Assembly: GCA_964364175.1 (NCBI GenBank)
Contig: CAYILR010000026.1
Span: 1 to 58,173, forward strand
Source of the DNA: CAYILR01 sp964364175
GTDB lineage: Bacteria > Bdellovibrionota > UBA1018
Direction: 5' to 3'
Length of the DNA: 58,173 nucleotides
Positions 15,085 to 23,338 of this stretch are shown here, in pieces (position 1 is the first letter of the stretch; every line of letters starts with the position of its first letter). The notes below the pieces were generated by a model. It was not told where the DNA came from. It did no database searches and saw only the letters and a program-made list of their open reading frames with translations. A program made the position numbers and the translations under genes.

Positions 15085-17993
15085 CTGAGTTTTCGTCTGA
15101 CCAGCTCCGCGTGATCGAAACCTGGGGACAGGGCCTCGCTGTGATGGCAGGAGCAGGATCAGGCAAGACCACCACTCTCGTGGCAAAGTGCGAGGCTCTC
15201 TTGCAGCGGAATCCCAAGGCAAGATTCGCAGCCGTTTCGTTCACCGAGCGTTCTGTCAGCGATCTCCGTCTGAAAATTTCCTCTCGGATGGAGATGGCGC
15301 CCCACTGGGTGATGACGATTCATGGATTGTGCGGAGCGATTTTGCGCGAGAATCCGCGTGAAGCAGGATTGGATGGAGAAGAGCGGATTCTTTCGGAAAC
15401 CGAATCGCGAGAACTCTGGGCACGAACCTGGGAGTCACTCTGGTTTGGAAATCTGGAGCCCGAGTTTGAAAGAAATCTGATGCGCCTGCTGGATCGTGAG
15501 GGCCGGGACGGATTGGAGAAACTCATGATTCGCATCCGATCGACCGCGTCGTTTGGTGTGATGGATTTTCTGCAGAAATCAACCAACCTCGACGAGAGAG
15601 CTGCAGCGATTGTGGCCGGTGAGCTCATGAGTCGTTACGAGCGATTGAAAAGGCGGCAGGGTGCCCTGGATTTTGATGATCTGGAGAAGGGTGCCGAGCG
15701 AGCGTTGCAAGATGTGAAAGTCCGTGATCGCTATCGACGCCGATTTGATTTGGTCATGGTGGATGAGTTCCAGGATACCAATCCGATTCAGGCGCGAGTG
15801 CTTCGCGCTTTTGTTCAGCCCGACAAATCCAATCTCTGCGTGGTCGGCGATCCAAAACAATCCATTTACAGATTTCGGGAAGCGGACGTCACGGTTTTTG
15901 AGGATTTTTGCAACGAACTGCCAGTGCAAGTCACGCTGACGAAAAATTTCAGAAGTCGGCCTGCTGTGATTGATTTTGTAAATCAAGTTTGTGTGCCAAT
16001 ATTCAAAGAATCTGATTTACGATACGATCCGCTGGAGGCGCAGCGTGAGAGCATGTCCGGAGGGCAAACTCAAACCGGAGTTCAGGCTTTGGAATCCGCG
16101 ACGCCGCAAAAATTCGCACGCTGGCTGAGATCCGAAGTGGATTCGGGCCGTGTGAAGTGGGAGGGATTTGCTCTCCTGCTCCGAAAAATCAGGGGTAACG
16201 AACATTGGCTTCGCGCACTAGCGGCCGAGGGGATTCCGCTGGCGGTGGGCAGCGGTGGATTGTTTTGGAGCGATCCGCGCGTGCGAGAGATGGTGGCTTT
16301 TTTGCGGTGGTGGGATGATCCGGAGACAAATCGGCTTTCGGGCGCGGTTTTCCTGCGAGCGCCGTGGACTGCGATTCCGGACGAGACGCTGGATGTTTGG
16401 CGAATGCATGACGTGACTTGGAGAAAACCTTTTTTTGAGTCTGGCCACCGATGGGCAAAAAAACTGGCGCCGTTGCAGGATCAGCATCTACGCCCGGGGC
16501 AATTGTTGTTGGAACTTCTGGGAGATGTGGAAACCGAATCCGAATTGGGAGCGCCACTCTTGGGGCTCTGGCATCGAGCCGAGGAGTTGTCGTCGATGGG
16601 AATGGATTTTCATCGAGTCGTGAGGGAGCTGCAAGCCTGCGTCGAGGAAGAACGCCGCGAACGCGATGTCCCTCCACCCAGAAATCAGGGGCAGCTCTCG
16701 GTGCTGACGATTCACAGCGCAAAGGGACTCGAATTCGACCACGTGATCCTAGTGGATCTCCCGTCCAAACCAGCACGCTCCAAAGGTTCGTCAATCCTGT
16801 TCTGGAAACGCGAACAAGGAACGTACCTGATGCCACGAGACGAAGACGGAAAACGCGACGATCGATCCTCAGAAAGCCAGTACTGGAAAGAACACGAAAA
16901 AGCGCAGGAGCTAGCCGAAAGCAAGCGAGTCTTCTACGTAGCCCTGACAAGAGCACGTGAGCGCCTGGTCCTAGTCCTACCCGAAGGCGACCCACCCACC
17001 GAGCAAAAAATCCCCGTAGGCAAACAAGACTTCTGGCGCGCCTGGCTCTCCCCCTCGATCAAAAAAGAAATGATCGTAGCGCAGTCACACACACCTCAGT
17101 CTGCCACTGCTGTTTCTGCGTCAGGGGATTTAGAGATTCCGGATCGTGGATTTGCGCGCCAGGAAGGCGCCAGCCCGAAGGGCGCGCTCAAAGACAGGAG
17201 GTCTGTGCCACGAGCCGGAATCTCTAAATCCCCATCGCAGAAACCTCCTCTACCAGCATCCCGCATGGTACGCCCACGTCACAGCGTCTCTGAATGGAAT
17301 TCGCTATCTAAGTGTCCACGCCAATACGAATGGCAATACATCCGCCCCGTCCTCGAAGCAGAAGACGAAGAACTCCAAGTCGAACGTCTGGGAAATCGCG
17401 CCACGTTAACCTCAGCAGAAATCGGCACGCGAGTTCACCGAGCCATCGAGCTCAAAGATTGGGATTCACTCCATGCCCTGGAAAAAGAAGTCACGCCCAA
17501 GCGATTTCGAGCGCAGCCGCTGCTGGAGTGGATCGAGAAATTCCCCTGGATGAAAGATCAGTACACGGCTTGGAGCGAACTGCCTTTTGAGGCTCCGGTC
17601 GGTGGCGAGGTTTTGGTGGGCGCGATCGATCGCGTGGTTTTTGATCCCGTACACAAACAATATGGAGTCATCGATTTCAAAGTCACGTCCGAGAAAAAAG
17701 CAAACGACCCGGACCAACTGATGAGACGCTATCGCGGGCAATTGGCGCTCTACACTTGGGCACTGGGGCAGCTCGAGCCTCAGGCGAGAGGAAAAACTCA
17801 GGCTTGGATGATTGTGATTACCCCTGAGAGAGTGCTGGAGATCCAGTATCCTGCGCATCAAATCGAGGGTCTGCAGCCGGAGTCTTTGGCCAAGCTCGCA
17901 GCCGAGATTGTGCAGGGCCAGACAGCCAGTCCATTACCAGGTTTGCCGTGCATTGATTGCGCGGTCAAGAAGAGCTGCCCTGACGCCAGGTAG
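15081..17993 (+). CDS. addA: AddA-like UvrD/Rep-family helicase with C-terminal nuclease
   Basis: The 970-residue protein has the superfamily 1 helicase motifs in order: AGAGSGKTTTL (Walker A, near residue 25), VDEFQDTNPIQ (Walker B), GDPKQSIYRFR, LTIHSAKGLEFDHV and VALTRARERL. A PD-(D/E)XK nuclease follows (VGAIDRVVFDP ... GVIDFKV). Unusually, this domain too carries a four-cysteine pattern (SKCPRQY near residue 745 and CIDCAVKKSC at the C-terminus), suggesting an iron-sulfur cluster in both Add subunits. Residues about 675-735, between helicase and nuclease, are low-complexity and encoded by a palindromic repeat inserted in frame. Codons just before it are strongly C/A-ending, unlike the rest of the gene. 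Confidence 0.82.
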   Translation: MTEFSSDQLRVIETWGQGLAVMAGAGSGKTTTLVAKCEALLQRNPKARFAAVSFTERSVSDLRLKISSRMEMAPHWVMTIHGLCGAILRENPREAGLDGEERILSETESRELWARTWESLWFGNLEPEFERNLMRLLDREGRDGLEKLMIRIRSTASFGVMDFLQKSTNLDERAAAIVAGELMSRYERLKRRQGALDFDDLEKGAERALQDVKVRDRYRRRFDLVMVDEFQDTNPIQARVLRAFVQPDKSNLCVVGDPKQSIYRFREADVTVFEDFCNELPVQVTLTKNFRSRPAVIDFVNQVCVPIFKESDLRYDPLEAQRESMSGGQTQTGVQALESATPQKFARWLRSEVDSGRVKWEGFALLLRKIRGNEHWLRALAAEGIPLAVGSGGLFWSDPRVREMVAFLRWWDDPETNRLSGAVFLRAPWTAIPDETLDVWRMHDVTWRKPFFESGHRWAKKLAPLQDQHLRPGQLLLELLGDVETESELGAPLLGLWHRAEELSSMGMDFHRVVRELQACVEEERRERDVPPPRNQGQLSVLTIHSAKGLEFDHVILVDLPSKPARSKGSSILFWKREQGTYLMPRDEDGKRDDRSSESQYWKEHEKAQELAESKRVFYVALTRARERLVLVLPEGDPPTEQKIPVGKQDFWRAWLSPSIKKEMIVAQSHTPQSATAVSASGDLEIPDRGFARQEGASPKGALKDRRSVPRAGISKSPSQKPPLPASRMVRPRHSVSEWNSLSKCPRQYEWQYIRPVLEAEDEELQVERLGNRATLTSAEIGTRVHRAIELKDWDSLHALEKEVTPKRFRAQPLLEWIEKFPWMKDQYTAWSELPFEAPVGGEVLVGAIDRVVFDPVHKQYGVIDFKVTSEKKANDPDQLMRRYRGQLALYTWALGQLEPQARGKTQAWMIVITPERVLEIQYPAHQIEGLQPESLAKLAAEIVQGQTASPLPGLPCIDCAVKKSCPDAR
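17112..17244. repeat. Palindromic element inserted in frame within addA
   Basis: The arm 17112-17142 (GTTTCTGCG.. GGGGATTTAGAGATTCCGG) is a nearly exact inverted copy of 17215-17244. The core 17149-17210 contains GATTTGCGCGCCAGGA and AGCCCGAAGGGCGCGC, which recur in inverse orientation in the element at 47211-47477, together with GCACAGACCTC. It codes for part of the linker between the AddA helicase and nuclease domains without breaking the frame. Confidence 0.88.
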
Positions 17994-18014
17994 ATGATTT
18001 ATTGACGCTTGCTG

Positions 18015-18037
18015 AGTGTGACTTAAATGGTCACACT
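18015..18037 (+). promoter_or_regulatory. Hairpin or operator before the SpoIID-like gene
   Basis: AGTGTGAC and GTCACACT form a perfect 8-bp inverted repeat with a seven-base loop, seven bases before the ATG at 18044. TTGACG at 18002-18007 could be a -35 box, so the palindrome would overlap the core promoter and leader. Confidence 0.4.
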
Positions 18038-18043
18038 AGAGAA

Positions 18044-19372
18044 ATGACCCGTCTGGGCCTCTGTGGACTAATGATCGCTATTCTATTGAATTCAGGGCCA
18101 AGCAGCTGGGCTGCTCCGCAGCAACTTTTCAGCATGCCGCGGATCGGGCTTTCGGAATTCATCGCAAAAATTCGCCAGGATCTACTGCGACAACCCCTCG
18201 ATCCTCAAGTGCGGATTCGAATCGCGCAGAACATGACCCAGGCTTCTTTTTCGGGTGAACAGCTGGTGGTCAGCACTCCTGGAATCACTTTGGGGAGAGC
18301 GGGTGAGGCATTGGATTCTGTCGATGTGACCTGCAGGGATGGAAAAATCCTCATGGTGCTTCGCCAAGGCTCCGCAAAAATTCCGCTCAGCACGCAAAGT
18401 CCGTTGACGTTTGAGTCCAGCAAATCTCAAGGAAAGCTTTCAATGTCAGCCTCGGGATTATTCCGAGAAAAGCTCACGCTTCACCCCACCCAGTCAGGGT
18501 GCGATCTCATCAATACACTCGATTTAGAAAAATATCTCATCGGCCTCGTCAACGCCGAGTTCTCCACGCAGTGGAACGAAGAAGCCGTCGGAGCGCAGGT
18601 GATCGCCGCGAGAACCTACGCACTTTTTAGAGTCCAAGAGGCGTCCTTGGATTCGGATCGCTATTTTGATTTGGAATCCACAGTCAAAGATCAGGTGTAT
18701 CCAGGCGCAGGAAAAGAAGACGATGTTGCACAAAGAAGCGTCGAGCGGACGCGAAGCTGGATTTTGAGTGCTAGTCAGACGGGTGTGGTTTCGCCCGTTC
18801 AGGCGTTTTATCATTCCACGTGTGCCGGCATGACTCAGACCCCTCAAAAGGTCTGGGGTCCGAGCCGCTCGTCTGCTGGAAACAAAGTTCCAGTGAGGTG
18901 TTCCTTTTGCGCCAATTCGCCTCAAATCAGATGGGAAGTCGAGCTGACGCTGAACGAGGTTGAGGCGGCATTGAAACAGGCAGAGGCATTGAAACAGGTC
19001 TCTTCGAATTCCCAAAACCAATCCGGAAAATTCGTCGGCATCCGGGTTTTGGAGCGCGACATCAACGGGCGAGTGAGTCGAGTCGCTGGACAGTGGATGG
19101 TGAACGGACGTGTTCGCGAGACTCCCGTTCTGGCCACCGCGTTCCGCGACGGAATTGGCTCACAAAGGCTCAAGAGCACGATTTTTGAATGGCAGTTGAT
19201 CCGTCGTCCCTCCGCTCCGGGGGGAATGAGTTACCTGGTTTCTGGTCGAGGTTATGGACATGGTGTGGGAATGTGCCAGTGGGGCGCCAAAACCATGGGT
19301 GAAAAAGGATTTTCGATGGCCTCGATACTCAAGCATTATTATCCCAGTGCGATTCTGACAAGGATTAGGTAA
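18044..19372 (+). CDS. Secreted SpoIID/LytB-domain protein
   Basis: Beginning at ATG 18044 the product has a signal peptide (LGLCGLMIAILLNSGPSSWA-A). The SpoIID core is clear: a catalytic-type glutamate in VNAEFSTQWNEEA, then GAQVIAARTYAL, then STCAGMTQTPQKVWG and the C-terminal GRGYGHGVGMCQWGAKTM. SpoIID is a lytic transglycosylase acting on denuded glycan strands, and homologues in non-sporeformers act in peptidoglycan remodelling. Here it would work in the periplasm. It has two nearby cysteines in CSFCANS, probably structural. An upstream TTG at 18002 would extend it by 14 residues but spoils the signal peptide. queA follows 10 bases later. Confidence 0.85.
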   Translation: MTRLGLCGLMIAILLNSGPSSWAAPQQLFSMPRIGLSEFIAKIRQDLLRQPLDPQVRIRIAQNMTQASFSGEQLVVSTPGITLGRAGEALDSVDVTCRDGKILMVLRQGSAKIPLSTQSPLTFESSKSQGKLSMSASGLFREKLTLHPTQSGCDLINTLDLEKYLIGLVNAEFSTQWNEEAVGAQVIAARTYALFRVQEASLDSDRYFDLESTVKDQVYPGAGKEDDVAQRSVERTRSWILSASQTGVVSPVQAFYHSTCAGMTQTPQKVWGPSRSSAGNKVPVRCSFCANSPQIRWEVELTLNEVEAALKQAEALKQVSSNSQNQSGKFVGIRVLERDINGRVSRVAGQWMVNGRVRETPVLATAFRDGIGSQRLKSTIFEWQLIRRPSAPGGMSYLVSGRGYGHGVGMCQWGAKTMGEKGFSMASILKHYYPSAILTRIR

Positions 19373-19382
19373 TACCGGCGCA

Positions 19383-20453
19383 ATGAAGCCGGATCTGAAT
19401 TTATTAAATGCCTACCGATACGAACTTCCGGATCATCTGATCGCTCAGAGGCCAGTGAATCCCAGGGATTCGTCGCGTTTGATGGTCATGGATCGCGCGA
19501 GTGGAAGTTGGAAACATCGAAAATTCAGTGACATGGTGGAATATTTCGGGCCTCAGGACACATTGGTGGCGAATAATACGCGTGTCATTCCAGCTCGTCT
19601 TTTGGGAAATCGAGTTTTACCCGATGGCCGAACCGGGGGGGCAGTTGAATTCCTGATGTTGGAGGAAAAGTCTCCCAGAATTTGGGAAGGAATGTTCCGT
19701 TCCAGCGCGCGCACGGTCCCGGGACTTCAGTTCAAAATTCCGACCCGTACGGGTGGCTGGCTGAAAGGCGTACTACTTCAAGGAGCATCCGAGAGTGAGA
19801 GTGGCACTGTGGTGGCTGAGTTTGATCAAGATCCGCTCAGCAGTGAAGCAGGGAGAATTCCTTTGCCGCCGTATCTCGGGCGTGATCCGGACGAGTCGGA
19901 CTCAGAACGCTATCAGACGGCCTATGCCAAGGCTCCCGGATCATCTGCGGCGCCCACCGCAGGATTACATTTTACACCTGAGTTATTGAATCAGCTCCGC
20001 ACGCAAGGAGTGAGCTGGGCCGAAGTGACGTTGCAGGTGGGGCTGGGGACGTTTCGCCCCGTCAAAACCGAAGAAATTCACAAGCACCCGATGCATGAGG
20101 AGAAATTCGAAATCGATCCCATGGTCGCGCATCGTCTAAGTCAGGACAAAAAATCAGGCAAGCGCATCACTGCAGTGGGGACAACCTCGGTCAGGACGCT
20201 CGAGAGCGCATGGGATGATAAAAAATCAGAATTTCGTTCAGGCGCCCACAAGACATCGCTTTTTGTCCGTCCTGGGACTCATGAGTTTAAAGTCGTCAAT
20301 CGAATGATCACGAATTTTCACCTCCCCGAATCCACGCTGCTGATGCTGGTGTGCGCGTTTGCGGGATACGACTTCACGATGGCCGCCTACCGCGAGGCTG
20401 TACGCGAGAGATATCGATTTTTCAGCTATGGCGACGCAATGCTGATTCTTTAG
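19383..20453 (+). CDS. queA: S-adenosylmethionine:tRNA ribosyltransferase-isomerase
   Basis: The 356-residue protein has the QueA hallmarks: YELPDHLIAQRPVNPRDSSRL at the N-terminus, ANNTRVIPARL, SSAAPTAGLHFT and FHLPESTLLMLVCAFAG near the C-terminus. QueA transfers and isomerises the ribosyl group of S-adenosylmethionine onto preQ1 in tRNA, giving epoxyqueuosine in the wobble position. Length and motifs are normal. It sits directly behind the SpoIID-like gene, so the two are probably cotranscribed. Confidence 0.95.
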   Translation: MKPDLNLLNAYRYELPDHLIAQRPVNPRDSSRLMVMDRASGSWKHRKFSDMVEYFGPQDTLVANNTRVIPARLLGNRVLPDGRTGGAVEFLMLEEKSPRIWEGMFRSSARTVPGLQFKIPTRTGGWLKGVLLQGASESESGTVVAEFDQDPLSSEAGRIPLPPYLGRDPDESDSERYQTAYAKAPGSSAAPTAGLHFTPELLNQLRTQGVSWAEVTLQVGLGTFRPVKTEEIHKHPMHEEKFEIDPMVAHRLSQDKKSGKRITAVGTTSVRTLESAWDDKKSEFRSGAHKTSLFVRPGTHEFKVVNRMITNFHLPESTLLMLVCAFAGYDFTMAAYREAVRERYRFFSYGDAMLIL

Positions 20454-20460
20454 GATGAGC

Positions 20461-20856
20461 TCAGTCTACAGCTGGATAGTCTGCAACAGCTTTTTCGATG
20501 GCTTGAATGATTTGCTGGTCATCCGAAGTTTGATCGCAAAATCCCAATGTCGTCACGAGAGTGATCTGACCCTGAAATTCCAGATGAAATGTCGGATTGC
20601 AGTACGCATCATCCCCAATGACCCGAAATGATGTTTGGTTCAGCAGGTAAGCATTTTCGCCCAAAACCTCTCGGTATTTTGGATTCTGCTCAGCTACTCG
20701 AGCCATTCTTTTCACAACGGAATAAATCCGGTCTGCACAGCCCGCAACGCCGCCCATCTGTGTTCCAAAGTTTGGCGCGTCTGCTTGAGAAACTGCAGAC
20801 ACCAGTAAAAAACCAATCATGGCTGGAAATTTATAATTCAAAAATTTGTGATTCAT
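20461..20856 (-). CDS. Small exported protein of unknown function
   Basis: The 131-residue product has a signal peptide (NYKFPAMIGFLLVSAVSQA-DA) and a mature part with four cysteines (GCADRI, AYCNPTF, GFCDQT and no others nearby, so three are visible and the total is odd or three). AAGGGG about nine bases before the ATG supports the start. It converges on queA with a seven-base gap. Nothing in the sequence suggests a function; location in the periplasm or outside is likely. Confidence 0.6.
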   Translation of the reverse strand: MNHKFLNYKFPAMIGFLLVSAVSQADAPNFGTQMGGVAGCADRIYSVVKRMARVAEQNPKYREVLGENAYLLNQTSFRVIGDDAYCNPTFHLEFQGQITLVTTLGFCDQTSDDQQIIQAIEKAVADYPAVD

Positions 20857-20966
20857 TTGATTTCACCCCTTGTTCCCGGAAAATCCTGTATCCTAAAAAT
20901 TTATAATTTACAAATTTAATTTAATGTAATATATGGCCTCTGGGAAAAAGCGAACAGAGGTGGGGT

Positions 20967-21839
20967 ATGATTTTTCTTTATTTATGTTTTTTGTCAGTTG
21001 CACATGCAGATTTAGCGCATGCAGATTTAACTGTAACTCAGTTCGGCCTGGTTTCTGTAGCGGATACGATTCGATCTTTTTATGAATTTGCTGTGACAGA
21101 ACGGAGCGGAACCCTGGTTTTCAATCAGTCTGAGGCTGATTTGGGGTGGACCTCACCTCAGTTCATCAACCCTCAATATTGGAATACCGCATTCATTTCC
21201 GCATCGGCAGATATCAAACTCGTTGGAAATCAAAAGTACTATCGCATCATGCTCAATGGCGGCGCGCTCCGTCGGCCTGGATTTACCCGTGACGAGACTG
21301 CGCTGATCGCATGTCACGAACTCGGCCATCTCATCGGAGGTGAACCGACCAAACTCACGAATGGCGGGGGAATTTCAGTGATTATCGATGGGGAAGACGA
21401 CTCAGGATTTAGGTATAGAACTTCAGTGGAGGGGCAATCCGACTACTGGGCGGCTTCTCGGTGCCTTAAACAGTATTTCAGTGTCCAAAACAATGCGGCC
21501 TGGGAGACTGGTCTGAATTCACCACGCAATCAGCAAGCCGCTGCCCTCTGTGAAAAAAACTATGTAACGCGAGTTGAACAATTGATCTGTGAAAGATCAA
21601 TCGAATCCGCCCTTCGATTCGCCTATGACGAGTGGGCGTACTCCAAAGAGCGCAAATCTGGAATTCCTGCCCCGCAAGTCAACACTCCAGACTCAGTCGT
21701 GGTCGAGCAGACACGCATCAGCCATCCATCTCCCCAGTGCCGGTTGGACACGTTCGTGGCGGGAGCGCTTTGCAAAGAATGTAATTCTGACCTGAATGTC
21801 ACCATGGGTCCGAGGCCATCCTGCTGGTACCATCCGTAG
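20967..21839 (+). CDS. Exported protein with HExxH zinc-protease motif
   Basis: The 290-residue product has a short signal peptide (FLYLCFLSVAHA) followed by an imperfect duplication HADLAHADL. The motif CHELGHLIGG at about residue 116 (His117, Glu118, His121) is a zinc-metallopeptidase signature, preceded by an acidic DETALIA helix as usual. Cysteines near the C-terminus (QCRLD, CKECNS, PSCWYHP) suggest disulfides. I do not recognise a specific peptidase family. GAGGTGGGG right before the ATG supports the start. It stands alone between a divergent small exported gene and the toxin-antitoxin module. Confidence 0.6.
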   Translation: MIFLYLCFLSVAHADLAHADLTVTQFGLVSVADTIRSFYEFAVTERSGTLVFNQSEADLGWTSPQFINPQYWNTAFISASADIKLVGNQKYYRIMLNGGALRRPGFTRDETALIACHELGHLIGGEPTKLTNGGGISVIIDGEDDSGFRYRTSVEGQSDYWAASRCLKQYFSVQNNAAWETGLNSPRNQQAAALCEKNYVTRVEQLICERSIESALRFAYDEWAYSKERKSGIPAPQVNTPDSVVVEQTRISHPSPQCRLDTFVAGALCKECNSDLNVTMGPRPSCWYHP

Positions 21840-21949
21840 TAGGGTTTTTTTTCTGGTTTAAATAATAGTTATTTAGAAAATTTTAAAACATAAATGTTTT
21901 CGATAATCATAAAATGTGCTTGATAAACGCCTGGTTAAGTGGAAAAAAC

Positions 21950-21976
21950 AATAAGGTTGCATGGTGCAACCTTATT
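21950..21976. promoter_or_regulatory. Perfect 12-bp inverted repeat before the toxin-antitoxin genes
   Basis: AATAAGGTTGCA and TGCAACCTTATT are separated by TGG. The site is 20 bases upstream of the GTG start at 21997 and fits an autoregulatory operator of a toxin-antitoxin operon; a terminator for the upstream gene is the alternative, although the following T-run is short. Confidence 0.5.
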
Positions 21977-21996
21977 TGTTATACTGGGAGGAGTCA

Positions 21997-22347
21997 GTGG
22001 GACTGAGTGATAGTCGTAGGCTGTTCTTTGAGATTAGAGCTAATTGTCAGGTCATTGTGAAGAACCATGCTTTTACGGACTATCCTGAGCGGGGTTTTTC
22101 CAAACCTGAGATTGTAAATCTGGTCAGATTTGGAACTGGCGAAGTTCGAGGGAATAAGTCACCGGAAGCAATTGATGGATCTTTTTTGTTTCTGGTGAAA
22201 GACGATTTAAAAAAGCTGTGTAAATTGGTCGTACTGATCGAGGAAGTGATAATCGAAGATGTGACGAGTTCAGGAGGAACGAAAAGCGAAACCATTATTA
22301 TTTGTAGTGCTTACCGTGAGGTGAAAAATGAAGCTAAAAAAAATTAG
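21997..22347 (+). CDS. Putative toxin, DUF4258/RelE-like small protein paired with a Panacea antitoxin
   Basis: Starting at GTG 21997, which has GGAGGAG at good spacing, the product is 116 residues. An ATG at 21961 would add 12 residues but lies inside the palindrome. The pattern NHAFTDYPERGFSKPEIVNLVRFG, a central strand pair and the ending IIICSAYREV resemble DUF4258-type small toxins or BrnT-like folds. Its stop overlaps the next gene by 20 bases, so the two are translated together. In toxin-first modules with a Panacea-domain partner the small gene is the toxin; the target is not evident here. Confidence 0.5.
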   Translation: MGLSDSRRLFFEIRANCQVIVKNHAFTDYPERGFSKPEIVNLVRFGTGEVRGNKSPEAIDGSFLFLVKDDLKKLCKLVVLIEEVIIEDVTSSGGTKSETIIICSAYREVKNEAKKN

Positions 22348-23251
22348 AATCCCTGAGTTCATCAATACGGATGATTTTGGTTCATTCAAAGCTCATGATG
22401 TAGAGATTCTCTATTCTCCCGAAGAGAACGAGATCACTTCTGATATTTTTGATCAAAAAACACACATTTATTATCTCAGTGCTGACGAGATTGAACGGCT
22501 TTCAAGAGAAGCTGCGCAAAAGTTCTATGATGAGAATGGTTCTGCAATACTGAGAGGGGATCGAAAATTTAAGAAAAAAGAGATTAATGCAGTTAAATCA
22601 CTCTTTAAAATTTCTGGAGCTGAATTGGGTGACTTGATCGGACTAGAAAAATCGAGCATTAGTCGTATTCTTTCTGGAAAACAGAATTTACAAATAGACA
22701 AAGCGATGCTTCTTTTGGAGAGATTAAGAGACGAACTTGAGCATCCAGGAAAAAACAAAATCACACTCTCCCAAATTAGGGATGGAGTGTCTTCCTCTAG
22801 AAATATTAAGTCAGTATGTCTTCCTGCGCTAACGGTAGCAGATTTTTTTATCCGGGAGTTTTTTGATAGCCAAAGGCCAATTACTCACCTCAAGCTTCAA
22901 AAGCTTCTCTATTATGCACAAGGGATTGGCTTTGGCCGAAAAAACGTAAAACTCATTAGAGAACCATTTTTAGCATGGGAACATGGTCCTGTGATTCGAG
23001 AGGTTTATAATCATTACAAAGCATATAGAGACGAGCCACTGCCCAGAAACGAAAGCCTTGATCTTAGCCTTATACATGCAGACGAAGTTGTTAAGACTCT
23101 TTTAGATGAAACAATTTCACTGTATGGGGTTTATGATGCCTGGTATCTCAGAGAAAAAACACACAATGAGGCTCCGTGGGTGGACGCAAAAAGAGACGCA
23201 GTGATTACGGATGAAGCAATGATCCGATTTTTTAAAAAAATTTTGGTGTGA
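22328..23251 (+). CDS. HTH plus Panacea (DUF4065) antitoxin-like protein
   Basis: The 307-residue protein has a helix-turn-helix of XRE type at about residues 90-130 (FKISGAELGDLIGLEKSSISRILSG) and a C-terminal Panacea domain from about residue 165 (TVADFFIREFF, THLKLQKLLYYAQG, FLAWEHGPVIREVYNHYK, AWYLREKTHNEAPW). Panacea domains act as antitoxins for many unrelated toxin types and the HTH would allow autoregulation at the upstream palindrome. The N-terminal 80 residues are like those of MqsA/GepA-type antitoxins in general layout only. GAGG precedes the ATG. Confidence 0.8.
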   Translation: MKLKKIRIPEFINTDDFGSFKAHDVEILYSPEENEITSDIFDQKTHIYYLSADEIERLSREAAQKFYDENGSAILRGDRKFKKKEINAVKSLFKISGAELGDLIGLEKSSISRILSGKQNLQIDKAMLLLERLRDELEHPGKNKITLSQIRDGVSSSRNIKSVCLPALTVADFFIREFFDSQRPITHLKLQKLLYYAQGIGFGRKNVKLIREPFLAWEHGPVIREVYNHYKAYRDEPLPRNESLDLSLIHADEVVKTLLDETISLYGVYDAWYLREKTHNEAPWVDAKRDAVITDEAMIRFFKKILV

Positions 23252-23338
23252 TGAGAACTGTGGAGTTCGATAACCCAAATTCAAGCCGGGTTTGCAGAAT
23301 CAGATCGCTCAGCTGCTGCTTAGAGTCTCTTTTATAAA

